A DNA stretch of 64,000 bases, taken from Lindgomyces ingoldianus (taxonomy: Eukaryota; Ascomycota; Dothideomycetes; Pleosporales; Lindgomycetaceae). A program made the translations under genes and the position numbers. Below, piece by piece: positions 10,951 through 20,864 of this stretch (the first letter of the stretch is position 1; each line of letters opens with the position of its first letter). Under the pieces are notes generated by a model. That model saw only the letters and a list, made by a program, of their open reading frames with translations. It was not told the DNA's origin and searched no databases. The stretch is from contig NW_022985196.1 of assembly GCF_010093535.1 (NCBI RefSeq), positions 657,996 through 721,995 of the forward strand, read 5' to 3'.

Positions 10951-12892
10951 CTACAAAGAAGGACTCGGAAATATAGCCGACCCTGCCCACATTGTTTTCT
11001 CAGCACGTTTCTAATACAACATCCTTATATCCTCACAACAGGCTCGTCATGGGGAACAAGACATTAATGCTTAATGTCAGTGCCCTGAAACACGTTTCTT
11101 CTAACGTGTCCTAACATTGTTCTAGCCTGTTTACCAGAAGTACGCTGGTCTTCAAACCCTTCCTGTCAACACTCCAGAGTTGCAGGAAGATACTACTAAT
11201 CCGGGCTGCTATACGGTCTACAACGGAGAACTGTTTTGCCGGGCTCTTTGGGATAGGACTGAGAAACAGTCAATGTGTGGGGTATGTGTTAAAACACGTT
11301 CCAAACGTGTTGCTAACCACTTTGCTTAGAAGAAGTTTAGTGATAGAGGTGCTGTTATCTACCATCTAAAATCTTTCCACAAAGACTATCCACCAGCCCC
11401 TAAGCAGACTGGTCGTTCAACGCATGCCTCTGAACAAACCGCGCTTAGGTTCTATCGGTCACTCTTCTCCCCACCGCAACCCGTTCCAAACACGTTAACA
11501 GTACGTTCAGCTAGAGAGGGTGAAACAGATGGCGAAGGGCATGTAGACATGGAAGATCCCCCAAGGGATAAACCAGTAGCTGAGGGACCTGGGGTTGAGG
11601 AGACTGAGGTTGAGGGAAATGAGGACGAGGGGGCTGAGGAGCCCGTTGGTTTAGAACGCGTTGCAAATACGTTGGAGAGAGATTCTCTTGCTCAGCCTTC
11701 TAGGAGAAAGCGAAAGCGGACACTATCTACCACAGCAAATGCAAAGAGGACTAGGGCTGCTCACGCAGCAAAGGATGTGCTGCCTCCTCTCCCGCTGTAC
11801 CTGGCTAGCAACGCCAAGAGAGGCCAAGTAAAGAACGAGGTAACATGCACGCAAACACGTTCAGAGCACATTCTAATCACACACAGGTGAACTATAAAAA
11901 ATGTCTCCACATTCTGAGGGCAAAAGGTCTATCTACTCTCTGTCAGAAATGCGCGAAGGGGGGCTTTGTCCAGTGTCAATTTGGGGAGCACTGTCAAAGT
12001 TGGAATCAGTTTCAGAAGCGAGCAGAGGTGTGATCAGAGGAGACATCTATTCGTTCAAGAAAATATAGAATCAGATCTGAACACATTCGCCCCACGCCCC
12101 ACCCTACTTCTCCTCCTCCTCTCCCCCCTGCTCTTCACCCTCCTGCTCCTCCTCACCCACCTGCTCCTCCTCCTCGTTGTCCTCCTCATCTCTAAAGGCA
12201 AAATAGTCCCTATTCTCGCAACTATCAGAATCACCCACTGGACGATCGAAATGGCAATCTGAATGAAACACGTTAGAAGCATGTTAAGAATATGTTCCAA
12301 TAGTTTCACCCAACTCAAGAAGTAAAATGGATGAGGCAAATAAAGAAATAAAAATAAAGAGAAAAAGCATAAACTTACTCACGCGCGAGCCCCAGTCACG
12401 ACGGCAGGCAGCGCACAGCACCGTTTTACCCTAGAGCTTAAGGAGCCTGCTCATAGCGGTGAGGTTGACCTGGAACACGTAAGCAACACATTTAAAAGAC
12501 GCTCCAAAAATCTAATACCTTGCCCCCATATCTGCCACTAGTGTGGAAAATGACCGGCCTCTTGTTCAAGATGGGCAGCGCAGCACTCGCACCAAGCCTC
12601 TCGCGCTCCCGCGCAGCAGCAGTCTCTACTGCCACCAAACGATCATGCTCAACTAGTATGTTCAAGTACCATTCTGGTAGTATTAGTGAAACACGTTAGA
12701 AACACGTTGGGATCTTGTTATCTTTCACTTCATTGATATATCTAGTCGAAGGCTTGCCCTCATTATCAGACGAGACAACATCAATACCATGCTACGCCTC
12801 AACATGAGTACACAGCGCGCCCCGAGTACCAACTACTTTCTAATGCAGTGTCAGTGAAACATGTTTGTAACACGATGGGAACATGTTCCTAC
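7804..12892. repeat. dispersed arrays of two to three 11-bp units AACRYGTTYNN, mostly at intron 3' ends
   Basis: Plus-strand array starts, by eye: 7804, 8034, 8201, 8339, 8485, 8745, 9018, 9270, 9497, 9719, 9989, 10131, 10240, 10431, 10642, 10850, 11089, 11293, 11478, 11655 and 11854. Minus-oriented arrays lie at about 12259-12296, 12470-12504, 12690 and 12860. Units sit head to tail at exactly 11 bp in most cases. Example: 9018-9028, 9029-9039 and 9040-9050. The last unit usually runs into the splice acceptor (for example AACATGTTACAG ending at 9530). Where the unit ends in YCT, the junction with the next AAC makes CTAAC, the fungal branch-site word. Arrays at 8201, 10131, 11478 and 11655 are in coding exons. 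Mean spacing of the 21 plus-strand arrays is about 200 bp. Confidence 0.88.
11049..12033 (+). CDS. accessory Cys/His zinc-binding protein of the putative element
   Basis: Exons 11049-11075, 11126-11281, 11330-11839 and 11887-12033 give 279 aa, all junctions in phase 0. A finger-like segment runs from FCRALWDRTEKQSMCGKK to RGAVIYHLKSFH, so Cys-x13-Cys followed by His-x4-His, with an intron right after the second Cys. The middle is acidic, with many Glu/Gly, then a basic RRKRKR patch that could be a nuclear signal. The C-terminus has a Cys cluster: LCQKC, then VQCQF and GEHC. All three introns (47-50 bp) carry the same 11-bp arrays as the neighbouring transposase gene, which ties the two genes together. 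A further upstream exon is possible, because an array-like tract and an acceptor-like CAG end at 11040. Function is unknown; DNA binding is a reasonable inference from the fingers. Confidence 0.65.
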
Positions 12893-13039
12893 TCCGCAGA
12901 GATCTCTGCCAACCTTGATGCGGCAGCGTACCTCAGGAGGATAACAATTAAACAAATTTTCAGCTGCTCGCCTTCGTTTGTGTGGGCGCGCTAACTGATT
13001 TGAACCTAGCCATGGTTGGGTGACCTGCGGCCTGCACAT
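12104..13039 (-). pseudogene. decayed paralogue of the Cys/His accessory gene
   Basis: Read on the minus strand, exons near 13039-12893, 12839-12729, 12673-12519, 12469-12379 and 12258-12104 are separated by introns with the 11-bp arrays. The product aligns with the 11049-12033 protein: Cys...CGK...RGA...His-x4-His in exon two, and VN...LC-x2-C...V-x-C-x-F spanning the last two exons. It then ends in a Glu-rich tail with a TAG at 12106-12104. Two in-frame TAG codons interrupt it, at 12794-12792 (inside the His-x4-His) and 12433-12431; both sit where Gln (CAG) would fit, that is, C-to-T changes. The second-to-third exon junction is also out of phase by one base as I placed it. The first exon's start at 13039 is a guess. 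Seen: paralogy, stops and arrays. Inferred: inactivation by RIP-like mutation. Confidence 0.62.
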
Positions 13040-13194
13040 GAGGTGATTACAACCCTACAATCTCGGTTTGGCAGTTTCTGCGGAAGCCGGAATCTGATAT
13101 CGAGTGACACAGTTAGTCTTGGGATCTCTCGGTGAGTCTAACTACCACAGGAAATCTTGCGATAATTTCCATGTAGATCGACTACTGTGACGCG

Positions 13195-14624
13195 TCCCAA
13201 AATATTATTATTCTCTGTGCGGAGTAAGATGCCTCGCGTTCAGGTACCTGTTGGGAAAGGCTGCGCTGACTTTCGTGTCTTATATTAGAACGTAGTGTAG
13301 TGCAGTAGTTACAGATGTTCGGTAAAAGGAACTAAGCATATTAATCCTCGGGCGAGCTTATATGTCTACCCTAGTGGCCCCGAATCGAATCAAAATCAGC
13401 CTTGCGCAACGTGTGAAATCTTCCCGCGAAAATGCTAATTTAAAAGCTACGGTTTCAGATAAGTTTTTTGCCACACACCTTAGTTGAGGCTAGGAATGAG
13501 TTTCGTTGGATATGAAAATGGGAGTCCAAAAGATGTGTTGAACCCACAGTTCAAGCATAGTTTCAAGTGGAGTTGTGTTGGTTCCGTCGGTTCACGAGTA
13601 GGGTACAGATCGTATGATTGATGAAGGCCGAATATGTTCTAAACTAAGCCCTCACCAACTTAGGATTTCCCTGAAAGCGTATTACATTCTTTCGACAAGA
13701 TCTCGGGGTTGGACGACAGTTTTCCAGCTTGGGTAGTTGCTCTGCTGCGGACTGAAGATGAGCGGTAGTGCTGTCGTTGAGGTGCATCTGGTGTTACGGC
13801 TCGGAGTTCATGCAGTTGGGTGAGCTTGCATCGGGAGGTTTGCGACTTAGCTTTGGGGCAGAGCGCCTGCAAGCGCCCATAAAAACTAATGGGCATCATA
13901 TTAGTACGGCCGTTACCCATCGTACTAACTTAAGCTATACACTTAGTCACGGCCTTGTTGCTCCTTTGGTTGGTGGCGGTACTGTGAGGAGCTCCTATGG
14001 CCACTTCCTCAGCCCTGACATCATAAGAGCTCATCATACAGTCGGCTCTTTCACAGCGGAGATTGCAGCCTCAGATCGGGAAGGATCTCATCGCCTCGTG
14101 TGCACTTCGTATAATCTTATTTCGAAACGTTGATCGGGCAATATTATTTTCGCCCCCAATCCCCGCGTCCCTTGGCAGATGGCTGCGGCTTCGCGTAATT
14201 TCTCAACGAGGCAGACAACCTCTCTTCACGGAGCAGAAGGATTCCAAAAGGGAGAGCTTGACTTGCCTAGGTGAACACACGAGATTTGACAAAACGTTTC
14301 GTGGTAATCTTGGGGCGATAGATGGGCTGCGCCTCCAGCCGCGAGAGGAAGATGAAACAACTAGGACCAAGAGACCAGGCTTCGATTCCTTCAAACAAAT
14401 TAGTCGCACGTTTCCATCGTCATGTTACTACGAACTTCAGTTTTTAGACCCATTAGGGCTTATAAAAAGATCTTGGTTCCCTTCAGCATTTGTATCCAGC
14501 AAGCAAACAAAGCTAGCAGCATTAGCATTTCAGCGATACCCCCCGAGCTATTTCCTAACACCAAAGTTTTTTTCCTCTCATTTTAGTCACTCTTTCCATT
14601 CCGACTTATTAGCACTCATTCAAA
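13195..14624. other. intergenic, upstream of the secreted-protein gene
   Basis: No supported gene. Open frames at 13660-13920 (-), 13768-14133 (+) and 14203-14409 (-) look like chance frames. A TATA box for the next gene is at 14461-14468 and a pyrimidine-rich leader runs from about 14570 to the ATG. Confidence 0.35.
14461..14468 (+). promoter_or_regulatory. TATA box of the secreted-protein gene
   Basis: TATAAAAA lies 164 bp upstream of the ATG at 14625. A CT-rich stretch typical of fungal transcription starts follows between the two. Assigned by sequence and position. Confidence 0.55.
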
Positions 14625-15505
14625 ATGCGTTACCAAAGTATCATACTTGCCGCAGCTACTGTTGCATCTGTTTCTGCCCGAGCCCATATGCCGCTCTCAA
14701 AACGGGAGGAGGTCAACGATCCTAATGGCAACATCAAAATCACCTGTACGTCATATTCCATCCTGAAATATCAGTCTAGTACAGGTTAGTCTAACAGTAG
14801 AAACAGTCTCTGACGAAACCGTCAAACTCGGCACCATTACCATCGAGACAATCATCGACGCTCTCGCCAAAGCTTGCAGTACCCAGGGCCAATGCGACAC
14901 CAGTGCTCTTGAATTCAAAGGACAATTAGTCGAGTCTGGCACAGGCTCGGTAACAGACGAAACTTTGACCGTCGATCCAAGTGGTGCATATCCAACCTGG
15001 ATCCATAATGGTCTCATTGATAGTCTCTATGCTGCCGTCAAGGCCATTGCCAAATGTGAAGATGTCACCAACACGCCAACTTGCGGATTTTCAGCATATT
15101 ACTGCCCATGTGAGTGGGATCTCCTTCAAGCCCTATTCCAAGCCTAGAGTTTAGGACACAGTTGGTAGAGAAATTTTACTAATACTGTGCTTTCCCAGCA
15201 AAACCATTCACGGTAACGGAATGTGTTGTCCCGCAGTACTGGGGAATCAACTACCAAGCTCCTGATGCGACAAACGCTGCTCCTCCATTCATCGGTGCCG
15301 ACATGCATATTACGCTTGACGAGGGAGGCTTCTGCACAACGCTCTTGACTAGCTTGGGTGCGGTTGCTGGTAAGTCATCAGCCATTCTCTTCCTCTTCAC
15401 AGCCTCGAAAATATTGCGCTCGTATACTTACACGGAGTTCTAGGTGCTGTGCACGGTGTCGGAGGCGGCATTTTCACACTTCTGAGCTTGGCTTGCAAGG
15501 ATTAG
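14625..15505 (+). CDS. small secreted cysteine-rich protein (candidate effector)
   Basis: Exons 14625-14745, 14807-15109, 15199-15369 and 15444-15505 give 218 aa, all introns in phase 1. The start MRYQSIILAAATVASVSARA is a clear signal peptide, and LSKR at about residues 24-27 is a Kex2-type processing site. The mature part has eight Cys: two in CSTQGQC, then KCED, PTCGF, YYCP, TECVV, FCTT and the C-terminal LACKD. That even number fits four disulphides. The C-terminus is Gly-rich and hydrophobic. The acceptor at 14806 was preferred over 14797 because a CTAAC branch site precedes it; both keep the frame. I do not recognise a named domain. A role at the cell surface or in host interaction is an inference from secretion, size and Cys content only. 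Confidence 0.75.
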
Positions 15506-16168
15506 GGAGGAAGGAAGAGTTTGGTTGGGAGGGACGGAATACGAATATATCTTCTGTGTATGATCTTCTTTCAAATTAGAAAGCTGCTACGGCAACGCTA
15601 CAATTAAAAGCTTATTTCAATACCACATTCGCGTGTCCAGCTGGTTAGTTGATTTGTGGGTGAAAGGGGAATGATAGTTATAATTATGGCTCGATCTGAA
15701 GTCGTTATGCTTTATTTCAGCAAATCTGGCTTCAGGACTTTTCATTCGGGCTAAGAGATACGTTGAAGTTGAGTCGAGAGAGGCCCTTAGGTTTGGTGGT
15801 GGCTCAGCCCTACGGAAGTGATAAAGTACTGCAGAATCTTATTGTTAGAAATGTCGGCCTTGAAAAGAAATCTCCATTGTGTACGCGTTACGCTTGCTAC
15901 CGAATACCCATAGATAACAACAAGTTCTTCCGTTACTTACCCGGAAACAGAGTGGTCTTGTTTACTGTAGTACCTCTATGTTTGGGGACTTCTGACTCCT
16001 TTTTTGGAGGTTTTCTGTCACCGCTTTTGGAGTCACTTGCACCTGAAGTGCCAAGTCCAGCTCCTGCAACTCCGTAATTAAAGCCGTCTATATTGAAAAG
16101 TAATTAAAAGGTCGTCCGCTACTTCCAATTGATTACACAAGATGCTCGCTAGTGAAGAACTCCAACTC
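15506..16168. other. convergent intergenic region, no gene seen
   Basis: The tail-to-tail space between the secreted-protein gene (+) and the C2H2 gene (-). An open frame at 15763-16077 has no recognisable features. Both 3' untranslated regions and polyadenylation signals should lie here. Confidence 0.35.
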
Positions 16169-19100
16169 TTAGCCCGAATCAAGAGCATTTAATCTTTTTA
16201 TATTAGGCCCAGTCTCTGCGGTCAAGTCCACTGTGTTCCATTCCCAAATATCCTGCAAGTTCTCCGTCATCCAGCGTTCATCCATCATTTCATCCCCTTC
16301 CTTATCTTCTTTCCGATTGCTTGACCGTGTATGAGACAACGGCACAGCCTCGATTCTCCGAAGTTGATCCCTAGCTGTTGGCAAGCTAGAAAGGGTACTT
16401 TCATACATGTTGCTGGCGTTGGCGCCGAGTTGAGCGTTGTCAAATGCGAGTAGATCCTCCTCTAGCGGCGAGTTCCACCCAACTGAAGTATCACAAAGCT
16501 GGGCTGTAACATCATTGGGGACATTTTGTTCCAAGGACAATGAAATTATGCAATGTCCAGGATCCTGAAGATGAGGTGTCGATGTTTCTGTGTTCGGGGT
16601 GTCTTTTTCACTAACTACTAGAGATGTTAGGGATGCGTTAGGATCTCCGCCCGCACTAGAGCCGCTTCCAGTCGATTGAGTCTTGTGGTTTTCAGGCGTG
16701 TCAGTGCGCGGTTGTTGTAGACGTGCTTTGCAAGCTTCTACAATAAGACTGATTCGATCTTTAATGCCATCAAGGATGCTTGGAATAAAGTGGGATAGTT
16801 CCTTCTGTAACTCTTCTTCTAGGACTTCGCTAAGAACCTCTTCGATCCGGCTTAACATGACCATTTTGTCAACTTTTCTGTCACGTTAATGAAAAGTGTT
16901 GATTGAAGACAGAAAGACTTACATGGAGGCGGAACCTTCCTATATCCCGGAAAAATAGCCTTGAAAAGCAGTGTCCACTTCTCTTCAATGTTAGTCTGCC
17001 TGCAAATGACATCTTTGGCAGTTATACGCTCCCAGTGCTCTGGTGTTAGGCGGTCATCTGGTGGCTCATCGCGTAGCTCGCATGATGTTGCGCTTCGGGT
17101 GTGTAGTTTTAAATCCTTCCTCGACTTCATATCCATCCAGCATCGCTCACATCGAAGTGGCTGAGTGTGGTCACGTTTCAGGTGTGTCCTAATCAAGGTC
17201 ATTGATGTCCTATTACCTCCATACAGGCACAATACCTCAGTCGGGACATATTGGCGAAACCCTTGCCACTACTACAGGCTTGGATTTGCGCGTACCTTTC
17301 TGGATCTCTTATGTAAAAAGGACAGCGCAGACCCAGGTGTGGCCCCCGGTCTAGGGGGCCTTTCCCTCTCTTCTTTCGCCGCCGTTCATCGTCATCATCA
17401 TCCTGAGAGTCGTTTTCCCCATCATCGCCAGGGTCTCTATCGTCATCTCGTGTTCTTTTCCTCGACCCAGACTGACTAAGGGAGCCTGTAGTGAGTAGTG
17501 GAGCAGATGAAGATGATGACTGTTGGTTTGAGTGTACACTCGAGTTGGGAGATCCTAACGAGGTCCAAGCGCCAGTGACCATTGGAATGGCACGCTCCAA
17601 CAGGTCCCCAACCATCGTTGAAACAAGTCTCGATGCTACCGAGCCAAGTATTCCATCCATGTCTACATGTCCTGGAAGATTTGGTGATGACACTGGTCGG
17701 GTTAGAGGAATATCCGACACCTCAGCCTTCACTACTGATGGAACCTTCGGTATCGTGTCGCTGGGATCTATTGAGGCTTGAGTAGTCTCTGGAGACGCCT
17801 TGACAATATTTCCTGTTTTGGAATTTCCTTCAAAAGCCTGCCAGGACCCTACCGAATTAGGGATATTGTCATCTGAAGAGTAATTCCCCAGCGACCTGTT
17901 GTCCGAGTCATCATCGTCATCACTTGCCGAGCCTTCGGTGTGCTTTTCAGCGCTGCTGGATCCGCCCACATGTTGTTTGATCCAACAGCTACTATTGGAT
18001 TCATCTTCATAATGCGAGAGGATGTGTCGGCACCTTTTGTCCCACGACTTGAAGCACTTAGAACAAAACGGGCATTGGAGTTGAATGTTTGGTCGAAAGT
18101 CGAGTTTTGATCTCTCAAGGACCAATTCATGCTCCAGACTCTTGTGGTAGTCTTTGGCATGTTTAATAAACTTGTCTCTGCGACCGATTAAGAACGGATT
18201 CGGTTCCTTGCCCTCCAAGCATAAGTAGCATAGCCAAAGCTCTTGTGGTTCATGCAGTTCTTCATGACGCCTCCAATCAAACGAGTACTTTGTACTTCTT
18301 CCGCAACCGAAGGTACACTTAAATGGGCCAACTGTGACGACTCGCCGTCCATCACTTTGAGCTCGACGCCTTTTACAGACTTGGATGTACTTCTCTACCA
18401 AATCTAGCTGGTCTCGGGGAAGATGTTTGTTTGCTTCTGCAACCGAATACGAGGATGAAATGCGATCCTTCTGATAGGTATATCCTTTGGTGGCCTTCCC
18501 AGAGGTTATAGCGGACCCGATTATGTAGTTGCTGACCAAATGCGAAGGGGCTTTGACAAGGGTGGACAGTGCATTTACCTGTTCATCAGTGACCAAGGGA
18601 TTTTGATTTAATCTGACCCAATTTTTGATGAACTTCTCCTGTCCATTGGTCAATCCTTCGCCCTTATAAGAGGGTCTAAACTGTGAGAGCTCAGGATTCG
18701 ACTGAAGCATAGCATTGTGCGGGAAAGAATAATGGCCATGGAAACCATGTGTCCTCGGTTCTGTATCCAGTCTTTTTCTCTCCAGGGAAGATCCGTGTGA
18801 ACTAGATAACTCGCTTGAGACTTGCCCGAAAGGTTTTGACTTTGAATAGAATAAAGGCGGAATACTATGTAACCACAGTTCTCCGGGGTGGAAATTCCGT
18901 GAGACAGTCTGCGACGCAGATGTGCTACTATGATATGCCGAGTCATAGATGGTATTATTAGCCTAGTCAAATCAGAAACAATTCGTGCATAGGTCTAGGT
19001 TTATACGGAAAACCTAGGTTATAGGTCTCGCAAAGAAGACAACGTTCGTCGGACCGTTTCCGCTGACGAAGGTTCGAACAATGTTGAGTTGAGAATGTCT

Positions 19101-19331
19101 ACTCACCATCTCATCCATTGGATCATGCCGCCAATTCTCAGTTCCGCCAGGAACAGAATATTGAAGTGACTGTGGAGCTGCGGAGACCAGACTCCCCTGG
19201 TCTGCAAAAGCATATGTCGAGAGAGGGCCTGTCGAACCATGTTCATGTGCAGTACCTGATTCATTACTTTCGTGGCTAAGCATGTCTGTACCTCTGTTGT
19301 CAGAGGCCTGAATTGGGGACAGGAAGTCCAT
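16169..19331 (-). CDS. C2H2 zinc-finger regulator with homeodomain-like segment
   Basis: Minus-strand exons 19331-19107, 18962-17236, 17188-16923 and 16872-16169 give 973 aa; introns are 144, 47 and 50 bp. Residues about 180-235 (FIKNWVRLNQNPLVTDEQ to HLVSNYI) resemble a degenerate KN-type homeodomain. Three C2H2 fingers follow from about residue 291: CTFGC...H-x4-H, CYLC...HAKDYH and CPFC...HILSH. An acidic Asp/Ser linker leads to the fungal CPFYIRDPERY module and another finger-like segment, THLKRDH to CERC...H. The C-terminus is acidic. This architecture is common in Pezizomycotina, in nuclear proteins of mostly unknown role. A sequence-specific transcription factor is the likely function; targets are unknown. 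The first acceptor (18963) was set by frame continuity and is the least certain join. Confidence 0.78.
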
Positions 19332-20864
19332 TGTCGTAGGCCGAAGGCCAAGTTGTCGTGCTCAAGAACGAGAGAGCAGACCAGTGACCTTCGCTTACCT
19401 CTCAGGGACGGGTTGTGTTGTGCTTGTTTGAGGTAGTGTAAGGGTCACTCAGGCTTCTTAATAGATTGATGGCGTACAGGGAGTGAATCCACCATGTTTG
19501 GGTCGATTGAGCATAAGTATTTTCGGTTATGGAGCTAGAAATCATCTACGGCCATCGTTCAAGGTTTCAATTTTCTGCTTCAGCAACACCGAGGTTCAGC
19601 TCAAATGTGCTGCAAGGCTGAAACCTGGGCTATGGCAGTGCAGTCGCCTTGGTTTCTAGGCCAATCAGCAGGTCGACTACAGTAGCCACAATAAGCAGCC
19701 ACAAGTGAAAGTCTCCAGATACCGATTGGCTAGCGGTTCTTTTCATAGCAGAGTGCCGATTTGAAGCTTGGTAAGTTAAGGTACGCATTGTGCTTCAATG
19801 GTTGAGCCCTTTCAATGGTTGAGCCCTTTCAATTTCAGAAGCGATGATATTATTAGTGTTCTTTATGCGCGCATTAAAAATTTCTTTTCAGTCCAAGATC
19901 CTGGATTCGCATACTAGTGATGAATGACTTCACAACTATTAAAACTGCAGTACGTCTGCTCACCAACCAAAACCTCAGAATTATGAATCACCGTATCGTT
20001 CAAAATGTACATCTGGAATCATTAGTTATGTGTGAATCCCATTAACCAACCCAACCCAACTAGATTGGTTTGAGCAAGAGGCTCTACTCTTCACTGCTAT
20101 TCTGCCCAAACGATCCGACATAATATCCAAAGACACTCAACCACAACACAGAAAACAAATTGACCGTGAGGCGTAGAAAGACGCGGGACGCTTGACGGCG
20201 GAGGCGCTCAGGGCTGAGAGAATTAGGAGGGAAACAAAGTAACACGACTTATAATTCATAGATTAGGGTGAAACCCCTTACAAATACCTAGGTGGTAGAA
20301 GCCCTCTATCACAAGTGTTGTCATATGCCATATGCCGAGTTAGTTTCCTAAGAGGGCTCACAGTGCACAACAGGCCTGCATGATCGCTTCTCGATTTCGC
20401 TTCGACTTCGCTTCTAATACCATTGCATGCAGAGCATGCCACGTTGGAAGATATTCCGACAAGTAAAGACAAACAAAAGTTCACTTAAGGAGCGATCTAA
20501 CGGTTTCGTTAAGTTTTGATGATACCAAAAGCAGTAAGAGTTAACATTAAACGAACTAACAACCGTGGAAGTCTGTGGTAAGTTGCAGTAAATTGTACTC
20601 TTAGTTATGTAATACTAGTGAGAGAAATGTTAGTTGGAGCTAGGATAACGGCAAGAAACTTGTGCTGCGATCAGATCAAATAATATGTTGGCTTAGACGC
20701 CTACAAGTTCGGGAGCAAACCTTGCAAGGTATGAAGGCATCGCAGCCAACCTTTCACCCTTTATATGGAAGGGGACGCAGTGAGACGACAGCTTGAGTAA
20801 AGGCGTCGGCTAGTTCAGAAAGTCACGTGATCACCAGGTTTTGTTGGGAAAGGAATACCCCCTG
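19332..20864. other. intergenic, 5' flank of the C2H2 gene
   Basis: No supported gene in 1.5 kb. The stretch holds the C2H2 gene's promoter at its left side and a short tandem repeat at 19794-19833. The open frame 20278-20484 (-) is not protein-like. Confidence 0.35.
19794..19833. repeat. 17-bp tandem repeat, 2.35 copies
   Basis: The unit TTCAATGGTTGAGCCCT is perfectly repeated twice, followed by TTCAAT. It lies about 460 bp upstream of the C2H2 gene start. Likely slippage; no function implied. Confidence 0.85.

Larger units (their letters stand above)
7487..13194. mobile_element. putative MULE-like DNA transposon carrying 11-bp repeat arrays in its introns
   Basis: Three genes share one very unusual intron type and appear to form one unit: a transposase-like gene (+), a Cys/His accessory gene (+) and a decayed paralogue of the accessory gene (-). 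The borders are tentative and taken from a 9-bp direct repeat, TCCCAAAAT, at 7478-7486 and 13195-13203. Nine bases is the usual target duplication of Mutator-like elements. I found no convincing terminal inverted repeats just inside those points, so the true ends may differ. If there are no ends, this could be a domesticated or dead copy. The transposase gene itself has no internal stop codon in the model given. Confidence 0.5.

Noticed and set aside
12055..12339. Minus-strand frame with hydrophobic then Arg-rich residues at 12055-12339
   Set aside because: It is the wrong frame of the last exon of the decayed accessory paralogue, whose real frame gives the CHFDRP and Glu-rich tail.
12970..13045. 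tRNA-like B-box word (GGTTCAAATCA on the minus strand) near the start of the decayed accessory gene
   Set aside because: The flanking bases do not pair as a T arm, no A box or anticodon arm can be built, and the acceptor stem is missing.
7370..13100. Shared short words GCACATGAGG and CCAACCATG in both flanks as terminal repeats of the element
   Set aside because: One is direct and the other inverted, their spacing differs between the flanks, and no longer match extends from them.
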